Positions 32,601 to 38,841 of a stretch of DNA of 64,000 bases are shown here, piece after piece. The DNA comes from CAVVGZ01 sp963841845. Its GTDB lineage: Bacteria > Chloroflexota > Anaerolineae > Anaerolineales > Anaerolineaceae. Positions within the stretch are counted from its first letter, which is position 1. Each line of letters begins with the position of its first letter. The position numbers and the translations under genes were made by a program. The stretch is taken from assembly GCA_963841845.1 (NCBI GenBank), contig CAWJEG010000007.1, forward strand, positions 248,001-312,000, written 5' to 3'. The notes under the pieces are model-generated. The model had not been told where the DNA came from and ran no database searches. It was given only the letters and a program-made list of their open reading frames with translations.

Positions 32601-34850
32601 GGATAGACCTTCCGGAGCGACCGATCCTGGATAAAATACCTTCTTAATGGTCAGCGGACTGAGTTCGTTCACCGTTAAATTGATAGGCCCCACATTATTC
32701 AGAATGGGCGGGGCGCCGGTATACACTACATCTAGGGGGGTGATGGTATTCGCATAAACCCCGGAGCTTGATGCTGAAACATAAACATCAATCTGGCATG
32801 TTGTTGCTCGGCTTATCGCCCCATTGGTCAATGAGACCACTCGGGTATCGGTAACTGCTGTCAGCACAGACGAAGGGCCGCAGCCGGCACTCTTTGAGGC
32901 CGCCGTTGAATTACTGATAAACATACCCTCAGGTAGGTTATCGGTCAGCTGGAAACCTGCCAGATCTGCATCTGGAGGAGCGGTAATAATTATTCTGAGG
33001 CGTGAATTTCCTCCAGGTATGGTTATGGTACTGTTTGTAAACGATTTAACCACCGTGGGTGGTAAGCCGGGCACGTAAACACTCAGGGGTCCATCCGAGT
33101 TGCCCACATTTTTGGCCCCTTGTCCGGTTTCTAATCCTCCTGGCAGGATTCTATTTGTAAAACTTGCCGCAGATGCACCTTCTGGCGCAGCCACTTTAAC
33201 CGTGATTGTACAGGCTCCAGGCGGGCTTGGGGGTGTTGGACTTGCAGGGATGGTCCCGCCTTCTAAAACGATTGTACTTGGTGAAGTTATGGTTAATGAA
33301 CCTCCACAGGTGGTTGCTTGAGTCCCGTCGTCCACATAATACAATACACTTCCGGGCAAAGTATCAGTCAGTTTCACAGCCGTGTAATCGGTCCCGGTCG
33401 GGTTCCTCAAAGTGATCGTCAGCAGGCTGCTGCCTCCTGCGGGAATGCTGGTTGGGTTAAAAGATTTAATGACACTTACCGCTTGTACGGCCAGGCTTGC
33501 TGTGGCAGCCGTGGTGTTTGTGCCCTGGTCGGTGATTAAACCCCCATTGGTTGTGATGTCTCCGCCAATGGGGGTAACCGGAATTGTATTGGTATTCGTT
33601 GGCGCCGCAGATGCCGAGATCGGCGCAGTCACCTGAACCGTTACGATGCATGTCCCAAAAGCAGATGCAGGGGTTGCGCTTGCCGGGATTGTCCCGCCAG
33701 ACAGTGACAGCTTCTTTGGATTATCAATGGATACCGTTCCCGCCCCGCAGGTTGTTGATGCTGTACCCGGCACATATTCAAGGGGGGATGGAGCTGCAGG
33801 AAGAACATCAACCATCTGTGCATTTGTATAGGCAATTGCGGATGGATTCTGCAGCGTGATGGTTAATGTAGACGTTCCACCTGCAGGTATGCTGGTAGGA
33901 ACAAATGCCTTAATGATTCCCACTGCCTGGACATTTAAATTTTTAGTTGTCCCTGAAGCATTTGTCACACCCTCCCGGGTTTGAATTGCCTGGGCAGGAA
34001 TGGTATTGGTATATACACCCTGAGCAAGCGATGTAACATTCACCTTAATGGAACAGGTTGTGTTTGCATTTATTGTGGCTCCCTCGATTTTTACAATACT
34101 TTCTCCAGGGATGGCCGTTAGAACAGCCGAACTACCGCAACCAGTCAAGGGTGTTGAAACCGGATTTGCCAGTACAACACCAACCGGCAGGTTATCTGTC
34201 AATTCGGTTTGGGTTAGAGCAGCTCCAGGGTCATTATTACGTATGGTAATCGTCAATTCAGACGGTCGCCCAACCCAGATCGTAGAGGGATTGAATGTCT
34301 TGTCTAAAGATGGGGGTTGGACAACTCCTATCCGTATGGTTGCACTGGCGGGAGTTGTATTGGTGATATCGAAACCACCCCCGGTAGCCTTTAATTCCTG
34401 GGCTGGAATCGTATTAATTAAGTTTCCCGGGGTAATCGAACTGACATCAATCTCAACCGAACATTTTCCTGGAACAATCCCTACCTGAGCCGGAACCTCT
34501 CCTTGTTCCAATGAGAGGGTCGTTTCCCCGGGAATGGCCGTTATCACAGCCGAACTACCGCAGTCGTGCGTAATATTTGCAGGGTCGGCAATAAAAATAC
34601 CCGGCTGTACTCCCACCAGGTTGTCAGACCATTCAACATCTGTTAATATAAATGAATTTGGATTATATACCGTCACCTTCAAGCGGGATATTTCACCGGG
34701 AAGAATGGATATTGGCAGGAATCTCTTGTTGATTTCAGCCGGGAAACCAATACCCTGCGCCAGGGAGGTGCTGTCAGGCGGGAAAAACAGAGACAGAATA
34801 ATTACCGATACAACGATTAGTCTGGTTATATTAATCAGAGCCGGTTTCAT
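16523..34850 (-). CDS. Giant multidomain surface protein ending in LPXTG, membrane helix and a fused sortase (whole gene, about 12 indels)
   Basis: Eleven consecutive minus-strand frames read as one continuous domain series, so I treat them as a single gene of about 18.3 kb (about 6,100 codons). Order from the N-terminus: signal peptide; eight DUF11/DUF7933-like Ig-type domains; one DUF7507-like domain; eleven SdrD-B-like domains interspersed with CARDB-like domains; four near-identical 120-residue DUF7507-like units; thirteen related 110-residue units; three near-identical units around SVDGGTTWQDAN; two DUF11 domains; LPNTG; a membrane helix; a second helix; a sortase domain. Start ATG 34850 (MKPALINITRL) has GGAGGT upstream; an ATG 27 bases earlier lacks one. 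Indels lie near 17590, 18065, 18935, 19208, 19308, 22888, 23565, 24022, 24889, 29431-29475, 30961 and 31265. The role is inferred to be a stalk-like adhesin or envelope component. Confidence 0.75.
17562..19231 (-). CDS. Giant surface protein, segment 7: SVDGGTTWQDAN repeats and DUF11 domains
   Basis: Three frames joined near 18935 and 18065. Two further copies of the unit SVDGGTTWQDAN with FYQSDL, CSIPASL, SFTCYGKLTWAAGQH and YNATQYSDTDLAHYFG follow; the copies are nearly identical in DNA. A domain starting KTVDSTKLPELTFRMVW and a DUF11 domain (ITKSVSPSEGKTGETLTYTM) come next and lead into the anchor region. The frame is lost near 17590 and continues without a stop into the LPNTG segment. Confidence 0.82.
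19273..22812 (-). CDS. Giant surface protein, segment 6: nine more 110-residue units and start of the next repeat class
   Basis: A 1,179-codon open segment. Nine units of the VKSA.E...GDVLHYSYL type with the same cysteine pair, then one classical DUF11 domain (VVIKSVTSSGPYVVGATITY with GTCNPAIPATL) and the first SIDGGTTWQDANSPTGPN unit. DNA similarity between units is moderate, so this array is older than the 360-bp array. The frame breaks near 19308 and again near 19208. Confidence 0.86.
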   Translation of the reverse strand: MVIKSALQGFYDEVDDVLEYSYLVINTGNATLSSPFSVADDKIGTVTCPDTATLDPGGSITCTGSYTVNQGDLDAGSVTNTATAQGYHEGNPVNSGPDDATVPARDAANPSLIIVKRAEENTYREAGDVIHYSYLLVNNGNVTLDGPFSVDDDKASDESCPGDDSLEPGQSLTCTATYEITEGDVDAGSVTNAASARGYYNDQPVDSGQDTENVTKCNCDYPALVIVKTASESTFAVAGDVLNYTYLLINAGNVTLEGPFSVDDDKASDESCPGISSLGAGDSLQCSASYTVTDEDVSAGSVTNLATGQGTFNGNPVTTQPDSETVDVIGSQRPSILVVKSASESGYDSEGDVLHYSYIIVNNGNVPLNGPFSIDDDKASDENCPNVDTLLPGNTLTCTATYTVTEADLQAGSVTNVATASGTFNGGPIYSGPDNETVNANISPAPALMIVKSADPSLYTEAGDVINYSYLLINSGNVPLQGPFSVNDDRTDNESCPDEDTLDPGETMTCSSSYTITPADMNSGSVSNTASGQGYSNGNPINSSPDSETVNLAFTPAPSMTIIKSARETSYNAAGDVLHYTYYIVNTGNVPLDGPFSVSDDKASDESCPDEDSLDPGDFITCTATYTVEAGDLSDGSVTNKATAGASYNGEPVNSGETSATVPVGSAPIPSLRIVKSATETSYNAEGDVLNYTYFVINTGTVTLYGPFTVYDDLASDESCPTTDSLDPGGLIICTASYTVTADDMAAGSVTNAAFAEGYFNDSPVKSLTDNETVNADVNANPGLLIVKSAQEDNFTTVGDILHYSYLVINTGNVTLDGPFSVDDDKASDETCPDTASLDPGGSITCTATYTVTQADLDAGSVTNLAAGQAFYGGNPIASDPDGETVTEGVAANPSLLVVKSAVENKFSAIGDVLNYSYLVINTGNVTLTGPFTVNDDRSSDETCPVTAALDPGQYITCTATYTVTQTDLDADNVTNTATAQGSFGGTPVVSAPDSETVPEIGQTSGLVVIKSVTSSGPYVVGATITYNITAINTGTSTLTGVTVSDPGTGVTLGTCNPAIPATLTAGQNLTCQASHVVTEADITAGSYTNTAYADSDQTEPSSDTEVVNIGQAPAPAISVLKEVSIDGGTTWQDANSPTGPNLASGTDPRFRFMVTNTGNVALTGITLGRHRHQLVLPI
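22853..23924 (-). CDS. Giant surface protein, segment 5: three 110-residue units
   Basis: Two frames, joined at an extra base near 23565. They encode units two to four of the series: VKKATETSFNQVGDVLHYNY, VKNVNESSFNQVGD and VKNVEESSYDEVDD, each followed by NGPFTV.DDKA.DESCP, GSF.ICTATYTITQGDLDAG and SVTNTASAQG. The pair of cysteines in DESCP and ITCTA is constant, so a disulphide within each unit is likely. Confidence 0.83.
24020..24886 (-). CDS. Giant surface protein, segment 4: last two 120-residue units
   Basis: Holds the third and fourth copies of the GMNITKTADVDSVDAAGDQ unit, each with the acidic VDDDNFTSGIPGDDFDV stretch and the DVGETWTYTYTH segment, then the first of the 110-residue units (LTLTKSADPTEYIKAGD). 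It ends at a spurious TAA near 24022 where a base seems to be missing. Confidence 0.85.
   Translation of the reverse strand: MNITKTADVDSVDAAGDQIVYTYTLENTGNVALNGVTVDDDNFTSGIPGDDFDVRPYYVSGDNGNSILDVGETWTYTYTHTVTQAQIDAGVDLVNVVTADSNETEADTATETVTVTPTPGMNITKTADVDSVDAAGDQIVYTYTLENTGSVALNGVTVDDDNFTSGIPGDDFDVRPYYVSGDNGNSILDVGETWTYTYTHIVTQAQINAGVDLVNVVTADSDETEADTATETTTITIPLVPELTLTKSADPTEYIKAGDIILYSYLLTNSGQTSLYAPFTVNDDKATV
24131..25612 (-). repeat. Four tandem near-identical 360-bp coding repeats
   Basis: The marker GTTCATGCC recurs at 24521, 24881, 25240 and 25603, a period of 360, 359 and 363 bases. The units encode about 120 residues each and are almost identical in DNA sequence, with scattered third-position changes. 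The 359-base unit has lost one G; the 363-base unit carries an extra codon (DQLLATAGDQ instead of DSVDAAGDQ). Such near identity points to recent duplication or ongoing recombination, and also to a region that is hard to assemble. Confidence 0.85.
24883..29457 (-). CDS. Giant surface protein, segment 3: SdrD-B-like, CARDB-like and DUF7507-like domains
   Basis: A 1,524-codon open segment. It alternates CARDB-like domains (RPDLVITKGNSINGPVYLGQ and a sister copy at RPDLVINKENNTNG) with six SdrD-B-like domains (DYVWEDLNLNGIQETGEPG and variants), then two further CARDB-like units (LTVDKSNDASTPLYVGDTF; LSVVKTNNGGTPLYVGDTF), then the first two copies of a 120-residue unit GMNITKTADVD. It breaks at 24889 because a GGG present in the sister repeats has become GG. 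Confidence 0.87.
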   Translation of the reverse strand: MMPWTAMQIATRAMVVTTLVSGENDLTWDAGLMRPDLVITKGNSINGPVYLGQSFTWTIEVRNNGSSATFAAGYNFIMRDVLPTGATYSNVSGPNPAIPGLICEIAGTTAKILRCRAGTGGVSLEAGAGFTVSVDVTPTQAGTLDNTAVVDFQNSAIESNEENNSDSDSVEVLLPASLGDYVWEDLNLNGIQETGEPGVAGVTVNLKDGTGTIVDTTTTDSNGYYLFDNLVPGDYSVEVVKPAGYEFTLQDQGGYDTLDSDVNGSGATIITTLVSGENDLTWDAGIYRPASLGNFVWDDLNLNGIQDNGEPGVAGVTVNLYSGTGTIVGTVLTDSNGYYLFDNLVPGDYSVEIIKPAGYGFSPQDQGGDDAVDSDAGIDGKMAVTTLEPGENDLTWDAGLVRPDLVINKENNTNGSLSLGETFTWTIVVTNSSSAATFAEGYNFIMRDVLPEGATYANVSGTYSGIPGLICEIAGTTTEILRCRAGTGGVTLEADASFTVTVEVTPTLSGTLENTAVVDFQNGVIESNEENNSDSDRVEVLLLASLGDYVWEDLNRNGIQDNGEPGVAGVTVNLKDGTGAIVDTMTTDGSGYYLFDNLEPGDYSVEVVKPAGYEFTLQDQGGDNAVDSDVDSSGAMVVTTLEAGENDLTWDAGIYRPASIGNFVWKDMNRNGIQDIGEPGVAGVTVNLKDGTGAIVDTMTTDSNGYYMFENLVPGDYSVEVVKPTGYEFTLQDQLSADGDYVDSDADPATGAMIVTTLEAGENDLTWDAGIYMLASIGNFVWEDLNLNGVQDSGEAGVAGVTVNLKDGTGAIVGTMTTDSNGSYVFENLVPGDYSVEVVKPAGYEFTLKDQVSADGDYVDSDADPATGAMVVTTLEAGENDLTWDAGIYRPASIGNFVWEDLNRNGVQDSGEPGIAGVTVNLKDGTGAIVDTMTTDNNGYYMFENLVPGDYSVEVIKPAGYEFAPQHQGGDDYVDSDADPATGAMDVTTLESGENDLKWDAGLVRLDLTVDKSNDASTPLYVGDTFTWTMVVSNNGGTASFAAGEVVFSDNLPSGASYANVYGTPAIPNLDCGIDASNVVFCNAMAGGVNLASGEGFTITVDVTPTEAGTLENTTVVDPGQNVTESDEENNSDTDSVIVLVKPDLSVVKTNNGGTPLYVGDTFTWTMVVSNSGGTASFAEGQVVFRDSLPSGATYANVYGTPAVPNLDCGIDGSNVLFCNAMAGGVNLAAGQGFTITVDVTPTQAGTLENTAVVDPDLHVTETDEQNNSDSDSLTILVLTLPGMNITKTADVDQLLATAGDQIVYTYTLENTGNVALNGVTVDDDNFTSGIPGDDFDVRPYYVSGDNGNSILDVGETWTYTYTHTVTQAQIHAGVDLVNVVTADSNETEADTATETVTVTPTPGMNITKTADVDSVDAAGDQIVYTYTLENTGNVALNGVTVDDDNFTSGIPGDDFDVRPYYVSGDNGNSILDVGETWTYTYTHTVTQAQINAGADLVNVVTADSDETEADTATETVTVTPTPA
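29454..31227 (-). CDS. Giant surface protein, segment 2: first five SdrD-B-like domains
   Basis: Two frames joined at an extra base near 30961. The segment finishes the DUF7507-like domain (DVGETWIYTYTVTVTQPQI) and then repeats the SdrD-B unit: ASIGNFVWDDLNRNGIQD, GVAGVTVNLKDGTG, TTDANGLYLFENLVPGDYHV, ENDLTWDAGIYR. Each unit has a DxNxNGxxDxGE loop expected to bind calcium, as in staphylococcal Sdr B domains. The frame is lost again near 29431-29475, where one base is added and two are missing compared with the sister repeats. Confidence 0.85.
31242..34850 (-). CDS. Giant surface protein, segment 1: signal peptide and eight DUF11-like domains
   Basis: The longest N-terminal open segment (about 1,200 residues). 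After a cleavable-looking signal (LIVVSVIILSLFF, then TSLAQG) come eight repeats of 105-140 residues with the pattern F.P..I..GG.S.LTITL.NP, then a LTDTLP-type strand, a CG segment and GTC.I.V.V. The spacing and motifs match DUF11/DUF7933-type beta-sandwich domains of secreted proteins. Each repeat has one or two cysteines that could pair within the domain. A ninth domain of the DUF7507 type (GMSITKQANVESV) starts before the frame breaks at the GGGG of 31264-31267. Confidence 0.85.
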   Translation of the reverse strand: MKPALINITRLIVVSVIILSLFFPPDSTSLAQGIGFPAEINKRFLPISILPGEISRLKVTVYNPNSFILTDVEWSDNLVGVQPGIFIADPANITHDCGSSAVITAIPGETTLSLEQGEVPAQVGIVPGKCSVEIDVSSITPGNLINTIPAQELKATGGGFDITNTTPASATIRIGVVQPPSLDKTFNPSTIWVGRPSELTITIRNNDPGAALTQTELTDNLPVGVVLANPVSTPLTGCGSSAVLTAIPGESIVKIEGATINANTTCSIKVNVTSLAQGVYTNTIPAQAIQTREGVTNASGTTKNLNVQAVGIIKAFVPTSIPAGGTSTLTITLQNPSAIAYTNAQMVDVLPAAPSPLEYVPGTASTTCGAGTVSIDNPKKLSLSGGTIPASATPASAFGTCIVTVQVTAPISASAAPTNTNTIPVTPIGGDITTNGGLITDQGTNTTAATASLAVQAVSVIKSFNPTSIPAGGSSLLTITLRNPTGTDYTAVKLTDTLPGSVLYYVDDGTQATTCGGSLTITSPSTIVLEGGTIPASPTPPSPPGACTITVKVAAPEGASAASFTNRILPGGLETGQGAKNVGNSDGPLSVYVPGLPPTVVKSFTNSTITIPGGNSRLRIIITAPPDADLAGFQLTDNLPEGMFISNSTAASKSAGCGPSSVLTAVTDTRVVSLTNGAISRATTCQIDVYVSASSSGVYANTITPLDVVYTGAPPILNNVGPINLTVNELSPLTIKKVFYPGSVAPEGLSTLTISLENTNLSPLTNVQLLDTLPGTVSAGVVVAPVPEAFTDCGGGVVTAVPGTLTISMAGGTIPAKVGIVNGLCTIVVNVQGKGANATRTNTIPILNVSAKIGESGPTINPLAPATKDLIITGLTIGVNKKFEPQDVTGGASSTLTVELINPNAVVLTGISFTDNLPTGMIIANPASLDVGTCGGTLTGAPGDELFVFSGGVLPPLTSCALTLKATMTITGNTTNRLEGATPGPSAVTTFNGAKNPFPAQASLTNLPGASVSKFFAPNPIAAGAGNYSLLTITIKNTSSVGLTGMRLEDELVEGISIIGSPAPAPINNCGGTLTAAAGTRLIELAGGNLNGNSQCTIVVPVGGVTPGEFNNLIPPGALITVEQITNSEPAEDDLVLTGTPGMSITKQANVESVRFAGDQIIYTYNLVNTGNLPLANITLVDDNFTSVNPGDALTPSTRVVI

Positions 34851-35223
34851 ACAACACCTCCAAATTGGTATATTCAATTATTTTTAAATAACCTGTAATT
34901 TCAGGGAATAATGCTTACAGCAATATTTTAATCAGTGCCTAAAAATATTATATAAACTGTTATTATATTACACTATTATTATATATGAAGGTGTTGAGAA
35001 AATATATTGGGTATTGGGTTCTATCTAACAAAAAAACAGCTTTTCCGTTACCTGCAGTAAAAATGAGTCCCACAATTTCCCTGGCAGGTATCCATCTACC
35101 CAATCCACCGGTAAAGAGATATAAAAAATCGCAATCTCCCTGCAAGTCCCGGGGGAGATTTCCAATCCATTCTGGAAGGGTTTCTCAATTGAATTACCAG
35201 CATCAAGACCTGCAATATTTTTC
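34851..35223. other. Upstream region of the giant gene, no gene seen
   Basis: Very AT-rich. The bases next to the start contain the GGAGGT ribosome-binding site (34856-34861). A TATAAT hexamer on the minus strand lies near 34950 and is a candidate -10 box, without a good -35 partner. No terminator is evident for the gene that ends at 35224. Confidence 0.45.
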
Positions 35224-37182
35224 TTAAACATCCCGGTCTGAATATTCCTCAAAAACAGATTTCAGCCAGGCCACGGCTCCGGGTATCCTGCGCCAGTGGT
35301 TGAGGTACCTGCCGGCATATAGTACCGCCTCATCCATCCCGCCCGGCGAGAAACTTACAATATCCCGGGAAGGGACTCTTTTCCGGCTGAGGAGGAATTT
35401 GGGCACATACGCATTATATTTAATTGCCTTGCGCAGGGCACGCCCAACCGCTTTCTGCGGGCCTTTCATCCTGAAATCCAGCAGCGGACGGCAGTAGATC
35501 CACTCAATACCCGGGTCATTTTTGAATTGCTTCATGAAGAGGGCAGCCTCTTCAAACTTCCCCCTTTCAAACAATAAATACAACAGCATGTATCGAATTC
35601 CCTGGTTATCATTGGGGTTAATTTCCAGGATGTAGCGGTAGGTTTCTTCGGCCTCCTGCCAGCGCTTCAACTTCTCCTGGGAGATTGCCTTGCCTTCCAG
35701 GCACCTCAGCAGCGGGCGGGTTTCCAGGATTCCCCAGAAGTGCTGCAGATTCTCCTCATCCAGGAAAAAGCCTTCCCCCAGCGCCCGCCTTGCCGCCTCA
35801 ATCCCTTTCTGGTAAAGCTCAAGGGCCTCCGCGTAACTTGCAGCCGCTTCCGCCAGGATAACGTAGGCATCACCGCAGTCAGGTGAGACCCTGAGAGCTG
35901 CTTTTGCCATCTGGACCTGTTCAACCGGGTCGGATTCCTCCCAGGCATCGTAAACGATCTCCTGGGCAATAGACACTTCCAGAGGCCAGATTGGCTGGTA
36001 ATCATCAATCGATTTAACCATCGAAAACATCTGCCTCTCCAGACTGCGCATGTCAAAAAAAGCAGGTAAGCCAGGTGTAGACTTTTGTCCGTCCAAATCT
36101 TCCGGCATCACCCTCTGCGGCGGTACAGGCATCCATAATTTGCTTAAATCGCCGCCCGGGTATTCGATTAGCACGGACATCTTCCCCTTGGAGGTGTTCA
36201 CTTCGATGCTGGCTGTTACAGGCGGGTGGCTGCCGTCCGGATGGGTGACCAGTTGTTCCTTCACGAATATTACAAGCGCCTTCAATACGGCTTCATACCA
36301 TTGCAGCATATCTGCTTCAGGCCTTGAAAACCCCCTTTTCGTTATAATAACTGGTGTAGGGAAAAAGTCAGTGGTCAGTACCTGCCATCCGTACTTGGAA
36401 ACCTCCAGCAGATCATCAATGGCAATAACCGGCGCTTCGTTATACATGAGGACATGCCTCCCGCTTCGGGGGAGACCCCCTTCCGGGTCATCATTAAGGT
36501 ACAGATCCTCAATTTCTTTCCAACTTTGATGTACAGAGAGCCCGTAATCCATCCCGGCCAGACCCATCACCACCGCAAAGCGCGCCGGCCCTTTTGGCCC
36601 AACCTGGATTTTCAAGACATCGTAATTTGACAGCCAGATCCATGGTTCGGCAAGGAAAAATTCCGCTGCTGCCTCATAGAAATGACCCGCCAAACTTGGA
36701 CTCACTCCTGGCATTTGCAACAATCCCTCAAGGGGGACATCCCCTTCAGATTCAAATTTTTCTCTTAATTCCGAAACGATATGGTTTACATACCCCTGTG
36801 AAGGGCGGTGAAAGGCACTTATTCCGTATCCCTGGAGAACTGGACGCACAGCCTCCGCAATGTCTTTTTGTTCAAAATGAATTTCGGACGGCCTGATTGG
36901 ATTCAACTCCGGAATCATTGGCTTTTTCATTACTTCCAGAAGGTTGTCGATGATGTCATCTGCGTGTGGCTGCAAGGATGACATGTCTAAATTCAGGAGC
37001 ATCCGCGACTTAATATCCATGACAATGGTTAGCCATGGAAGAGAATAGGTCACTTCCCCATCTTCATCATCATCCGAAACCCATACCGGAAGGCGGCGTC
37101 TGGCATAGTACCATTTGTCATTCGTTTTCGGCAGATACATTAAATCGTCATTGTTGCTGCTATTATCATTCATCTCATCCAT
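35224..37182 (-). CDS. Large protein of unknown function with TPR/ST7-like region
   Basis: A 652-residue cytoplasmic-looking protein. I do not recognise the N-terminal 400 residues, which contain a WVSDDDEDGEV acidic stretch and PVIITKRGFSRPE. The part at about 430-570 is helical and TPR-like (MAKAALRVSPDCGDAYVILA; ALELYQKGIEAARRALGEGF; ETRPLLRCLEGKA; ILEINPNDNQGIRYMLLYLL) and resembles the ST7-like repeats of other bacterial proteins. The likely start is the fourth codon (37173), with AGGA eight bases upstream. Nothing in the context tells its function. Confidence 0.75.
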   Translation of the reverse strand: MDEMNDNSSNNDDLMYLPKTNDKWYYARRRLPVWVSDDDEDGEVTYSLPWLTIVMDIKSRMLLNLDMSSLQPHADDIIDNLLEVMKKPMIPELNPIRPSEIHFEQKDIAEAVRPVLQGYGISAFHRPSQGYVNHIVSELREKFESEGDVPLEGLLQMPGVSPSLAGHFYEAAAEFFLAEPWIWLSNYDVLKIQVGPKGPARFAVVMGLAGMDYGLSVHQSWKEIEDLYLNDDPEGGLPRSGRHVLMYNEAPVIAIDDLLEVSKYGWQVLTTDFFPTPVIITKRGFSRPEADMLQWYEAVLKALVIFVKEQLVTHPDGSHPPVTASIEVNTSKGKMSVLIEYPGGDLSKLWMPVPPQRVMPEDLDGQKSTPGLPAFFDMRSLERQMFSMVKSIDDYQPIWPLEVSIAQEIVYDAWEESDPVEQVQMAKAALRVSPDCGDAYVILAEAAASYAEALELYQKGIEAARRALGEGFFLDEENLQHFWGILETRPLLRCLEGKAISQEKLKRWQEAEETYRYILEINPNDNQGIRYMLLYLLFERGKFEEAALFMKQFKNDPGIEWIYCRPLLDFRMKGPQKAVGRALRKAIKYNAYVPKFLLSRKRVPSRDIVSFSPGGMDEAVLYAGRYLNHWRRIPGAVAWLKSVFEEYSDRDV

Positions 37183-37391
37183 CCTGAAAGGTAGGGTATA
37201 CAGGGGATTTTAGTCTATTTCGCTTCACCAGGGTACAATCTCACCTGTGTGATCGGTCCGACCAGTCCGTCTACCATCCACCCGTTGCGCTCCTGGAAAT
37301 GCCTGATCAATCTTCCGCTCAAACACCCCCGCCTATAATAAAAAAACTCCACGAAACACATTTTTTTGGAAATATCGGAGATCGAAGTTTG

Positions 37392-37829
37392 TTATCCGTA
37401 ATTTCTAAATGTAAATCGGGTGGGGTCCACCGTAAAGCTGGTCCACGCCAGCACTTTGCGGGGAGCCACCTCGAAGAGTCCTCCCCCATCCCATTGATCC
37501 GGCTGCGGGGAATAACCGGAGGCGGTATATTTTTCCCGGTACGCCTGCGCCACAGGTTCTGTCAGCACCGCAGCCGGTTGCGGGAGCATCCGGCACACAC
37601 CTTCAAGAATGACTGTATCATCCCCGCTTTCCAGGTGGACTACCACGGCTGGATTTAAGAAGATATTTTTGGCATGGCGGGTCTGCGGGCTGCCGTCAAA
37701 ATAGAACCTGTTCTCAAACCACACCCCCCATACCGGGACAGCATGCGGTCGTTGTTCCGGATGAACACTGCTCAGCCAGTAGTTCTTGGCAATTATCAGG
37801 CGCCTCTCCACCGCCTGCCAGGACAGCAA
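37392..37829 (-). CDS. Pyridoxamine-5'-phosphate-oxidase-like FMN-binding protein
   Basis: A split-barrel flavin-binding protein: KNYWLSSVHPEQRPHAVPVW, then FYFDGSPQTRHAKNI and VVHLESGDDTVILEG. These are the family's FMN-phosphate-contacting strands. A TTG at 37827-37829 is the first usable start in the present sequence, but recognisable family sequence (DPLVSRPQFPDGYIENPRSL) continues about 20 codons upstream to a stop, with AAGGA in front of an in-frame CTG. The true start is therefore further upstream, either a CTG or an ATG removed from frame by an indel. The protein likely reduces a small F420- or FMN-dependent substrate. Confidence 0.82.
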   Translation of the reverse strand: MLSWQAVERRLIIAKNYWLSSVHPEQRPHAVPVWGVWFENRFYFDGSPQTRHAKNIFLNPAVVVHLESGDDTVILEGVCRMLPQPAAVLTEPVAQAYREKYTASGYSPQPDQWDGGGLFEVAPRKVLAWTSFTVDPTRFTFRNYG

Positions 37830-37934
37830 GGATCGTGGATTTTCTATATAGCCATCGGGAAACTGCGGGCGGGAAACAAGCGGATCAGCCAGTATTTAAT
37901 TCCTTATGTACATACTGAATACCAACCCGACTTA

Positions 37935-37966
37935 ATAAAAGACATCCTGCTTATCAACAGGATGCC
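37935..37966 (-). terminator. Rho-independent terminator after the DUF2892 gene
   Basis: On the minus strand a nine-pair stem with one G-U pair (arms 37941-37949 and 37958-37966) is followed by TCTTTTATT. It lies 20 bases after the stop of the gene at 37987. Confidence 0.75.
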
Positions 37967-37986
37967 TCCTTTTCATGCACCAAATC

Positions 37987-38217
37987 CTATTTTGCAGCGC
38001 GGATCTTTTTTCCACTGAACGGAGCACCAAAGAGCGGCGCAAAAACGCAGTAGTCAAAAATCCCTGCCAGAAAAGGCACCAATCCAACTAAGACCAATAA
38101 TATTTGTGGGGTTGTATCCATTGGAACAAAAAATCCCAACAGGATAAGTGCGGCGCCAAGTACCACTCTTAAAATACGTCCATTTTTTGTGGCTAAAAAT
38201 GCAATTAACGGGTTCAT
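37987..38217 (-). CDS. DUF2892 (YgaP-type) small membrane protein
   Basis: A 76-residue protein with two membrane helices (VVLGAALILLGFFVP; ILLVLVGLVPFLAGIFDYC) and a C-terminal CVFAPLFG segment, the DUF2892 signature also found as the membrane part of YgaP rhodaneses. The function of stand-alone copies is unknown. AGGAACT precedes the ATG and a terminator follows, so it is its own transcription unit. Confidence 0.88.
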   Translation of the reverse strand: MNPLIAFLATKNGRILRVVLGAALILLGFFVPMDTTPQILLVLVGLVPFLAGIFDYCVFAPLFGAPFSGKKIRAAK

Positions 38218-38294
38218 ATCAGTTCCTCCATAATTTGATTGATTATCATGATACAGTTAGAGTTCATTATAGTACGATATGACGCCAACAATAT

Positions 38295-38669
38295 TTATCC
38301 CGCCAGCCGCCAGGCTTCATCCAGCCAGTTTTCCACCTCCTCATCCACTTCCTCCAGGGAAAACAGTTCCAGGTGATGGGTAAACCGTCCGGCTGGTTCT
38401 GACAGTGGCTCCACAATTTGTTTCCAGCGTGGTGATTCATCCTGCCGGCGCAGAGCCAGGCTCAGAACCAGCGGAGCTGTATTCCTGTGCAGGTACTTCG
38501 CCGGTACCCATGCCCACGAGAATGCCTTCCTCCTTCGGAAAGCGATCTGGCTTTTGGTAATACGTATCTCGACATCCCCCAGGCCTTTAATGGATTCCAG
38601 CAGCCTGTCAAACAGTTTCCGGGATTCATCAAAATCCGCAAAGAATTCTTCAAGAGTAATGATAAAACC
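38295..38669 (-). CDS. DUF5655 domain protein, uncertain 5' end
   Basis: A minus frame open from an in-frame stop near 38672 to TAA 38295-38297 encodes about 120 residues: ITLEEFFADFDESRKLFDRL, IRITKSQIAFRRRKAFSWAW, then RFTHHLELFSLEEVDEEV and NWLDEAWRLAG. This is the DUF5655 fold seen in small bacterial proteins. No ATG is in frame at the start; one added T in the TTTT near 38655 would link it to the ATG at 38671, which supports a one-base sequencing error. Function unknown. A second DUF5655 domain occurs at 45049. Confidence 0.7.
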   Translation of the reverse strand, partial: GFIITLEEFFADFDESRKLFDRLLESIKGLGDVEIRITKSQIAFRRRKAFSWAWVPAKYLHRNTAPLVLSLALRRQDESPRWKQIVEPLSEPAGRFTHHLELFSLEEVDEEVENWLDEAWRLAG

Positions 38670-38841
38670 ATCTCCTCAAAGCCAACATCCGTTGATACCC
38701 ATTCAGCGGATTCTCAGGTCAAATTAATTCCCCGAACTGGTTGTTCAGCAGCATAAAAGGCTGCCTGCCTTATTAAAATGGAATCGATGATACCAATCTA
38801 ATATTATTCCTTCTGCTAGTTTAGAAGCATAGATGATGGCT

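Noticed and set aside
37200..37330. A short minus frame ending GWMVDGLVGPITQVRLYPG before a stop
   Set aside because: It looks protein-like but is only about 35 codons long, has no ATG and no family that I recognise; too little to call a gene.
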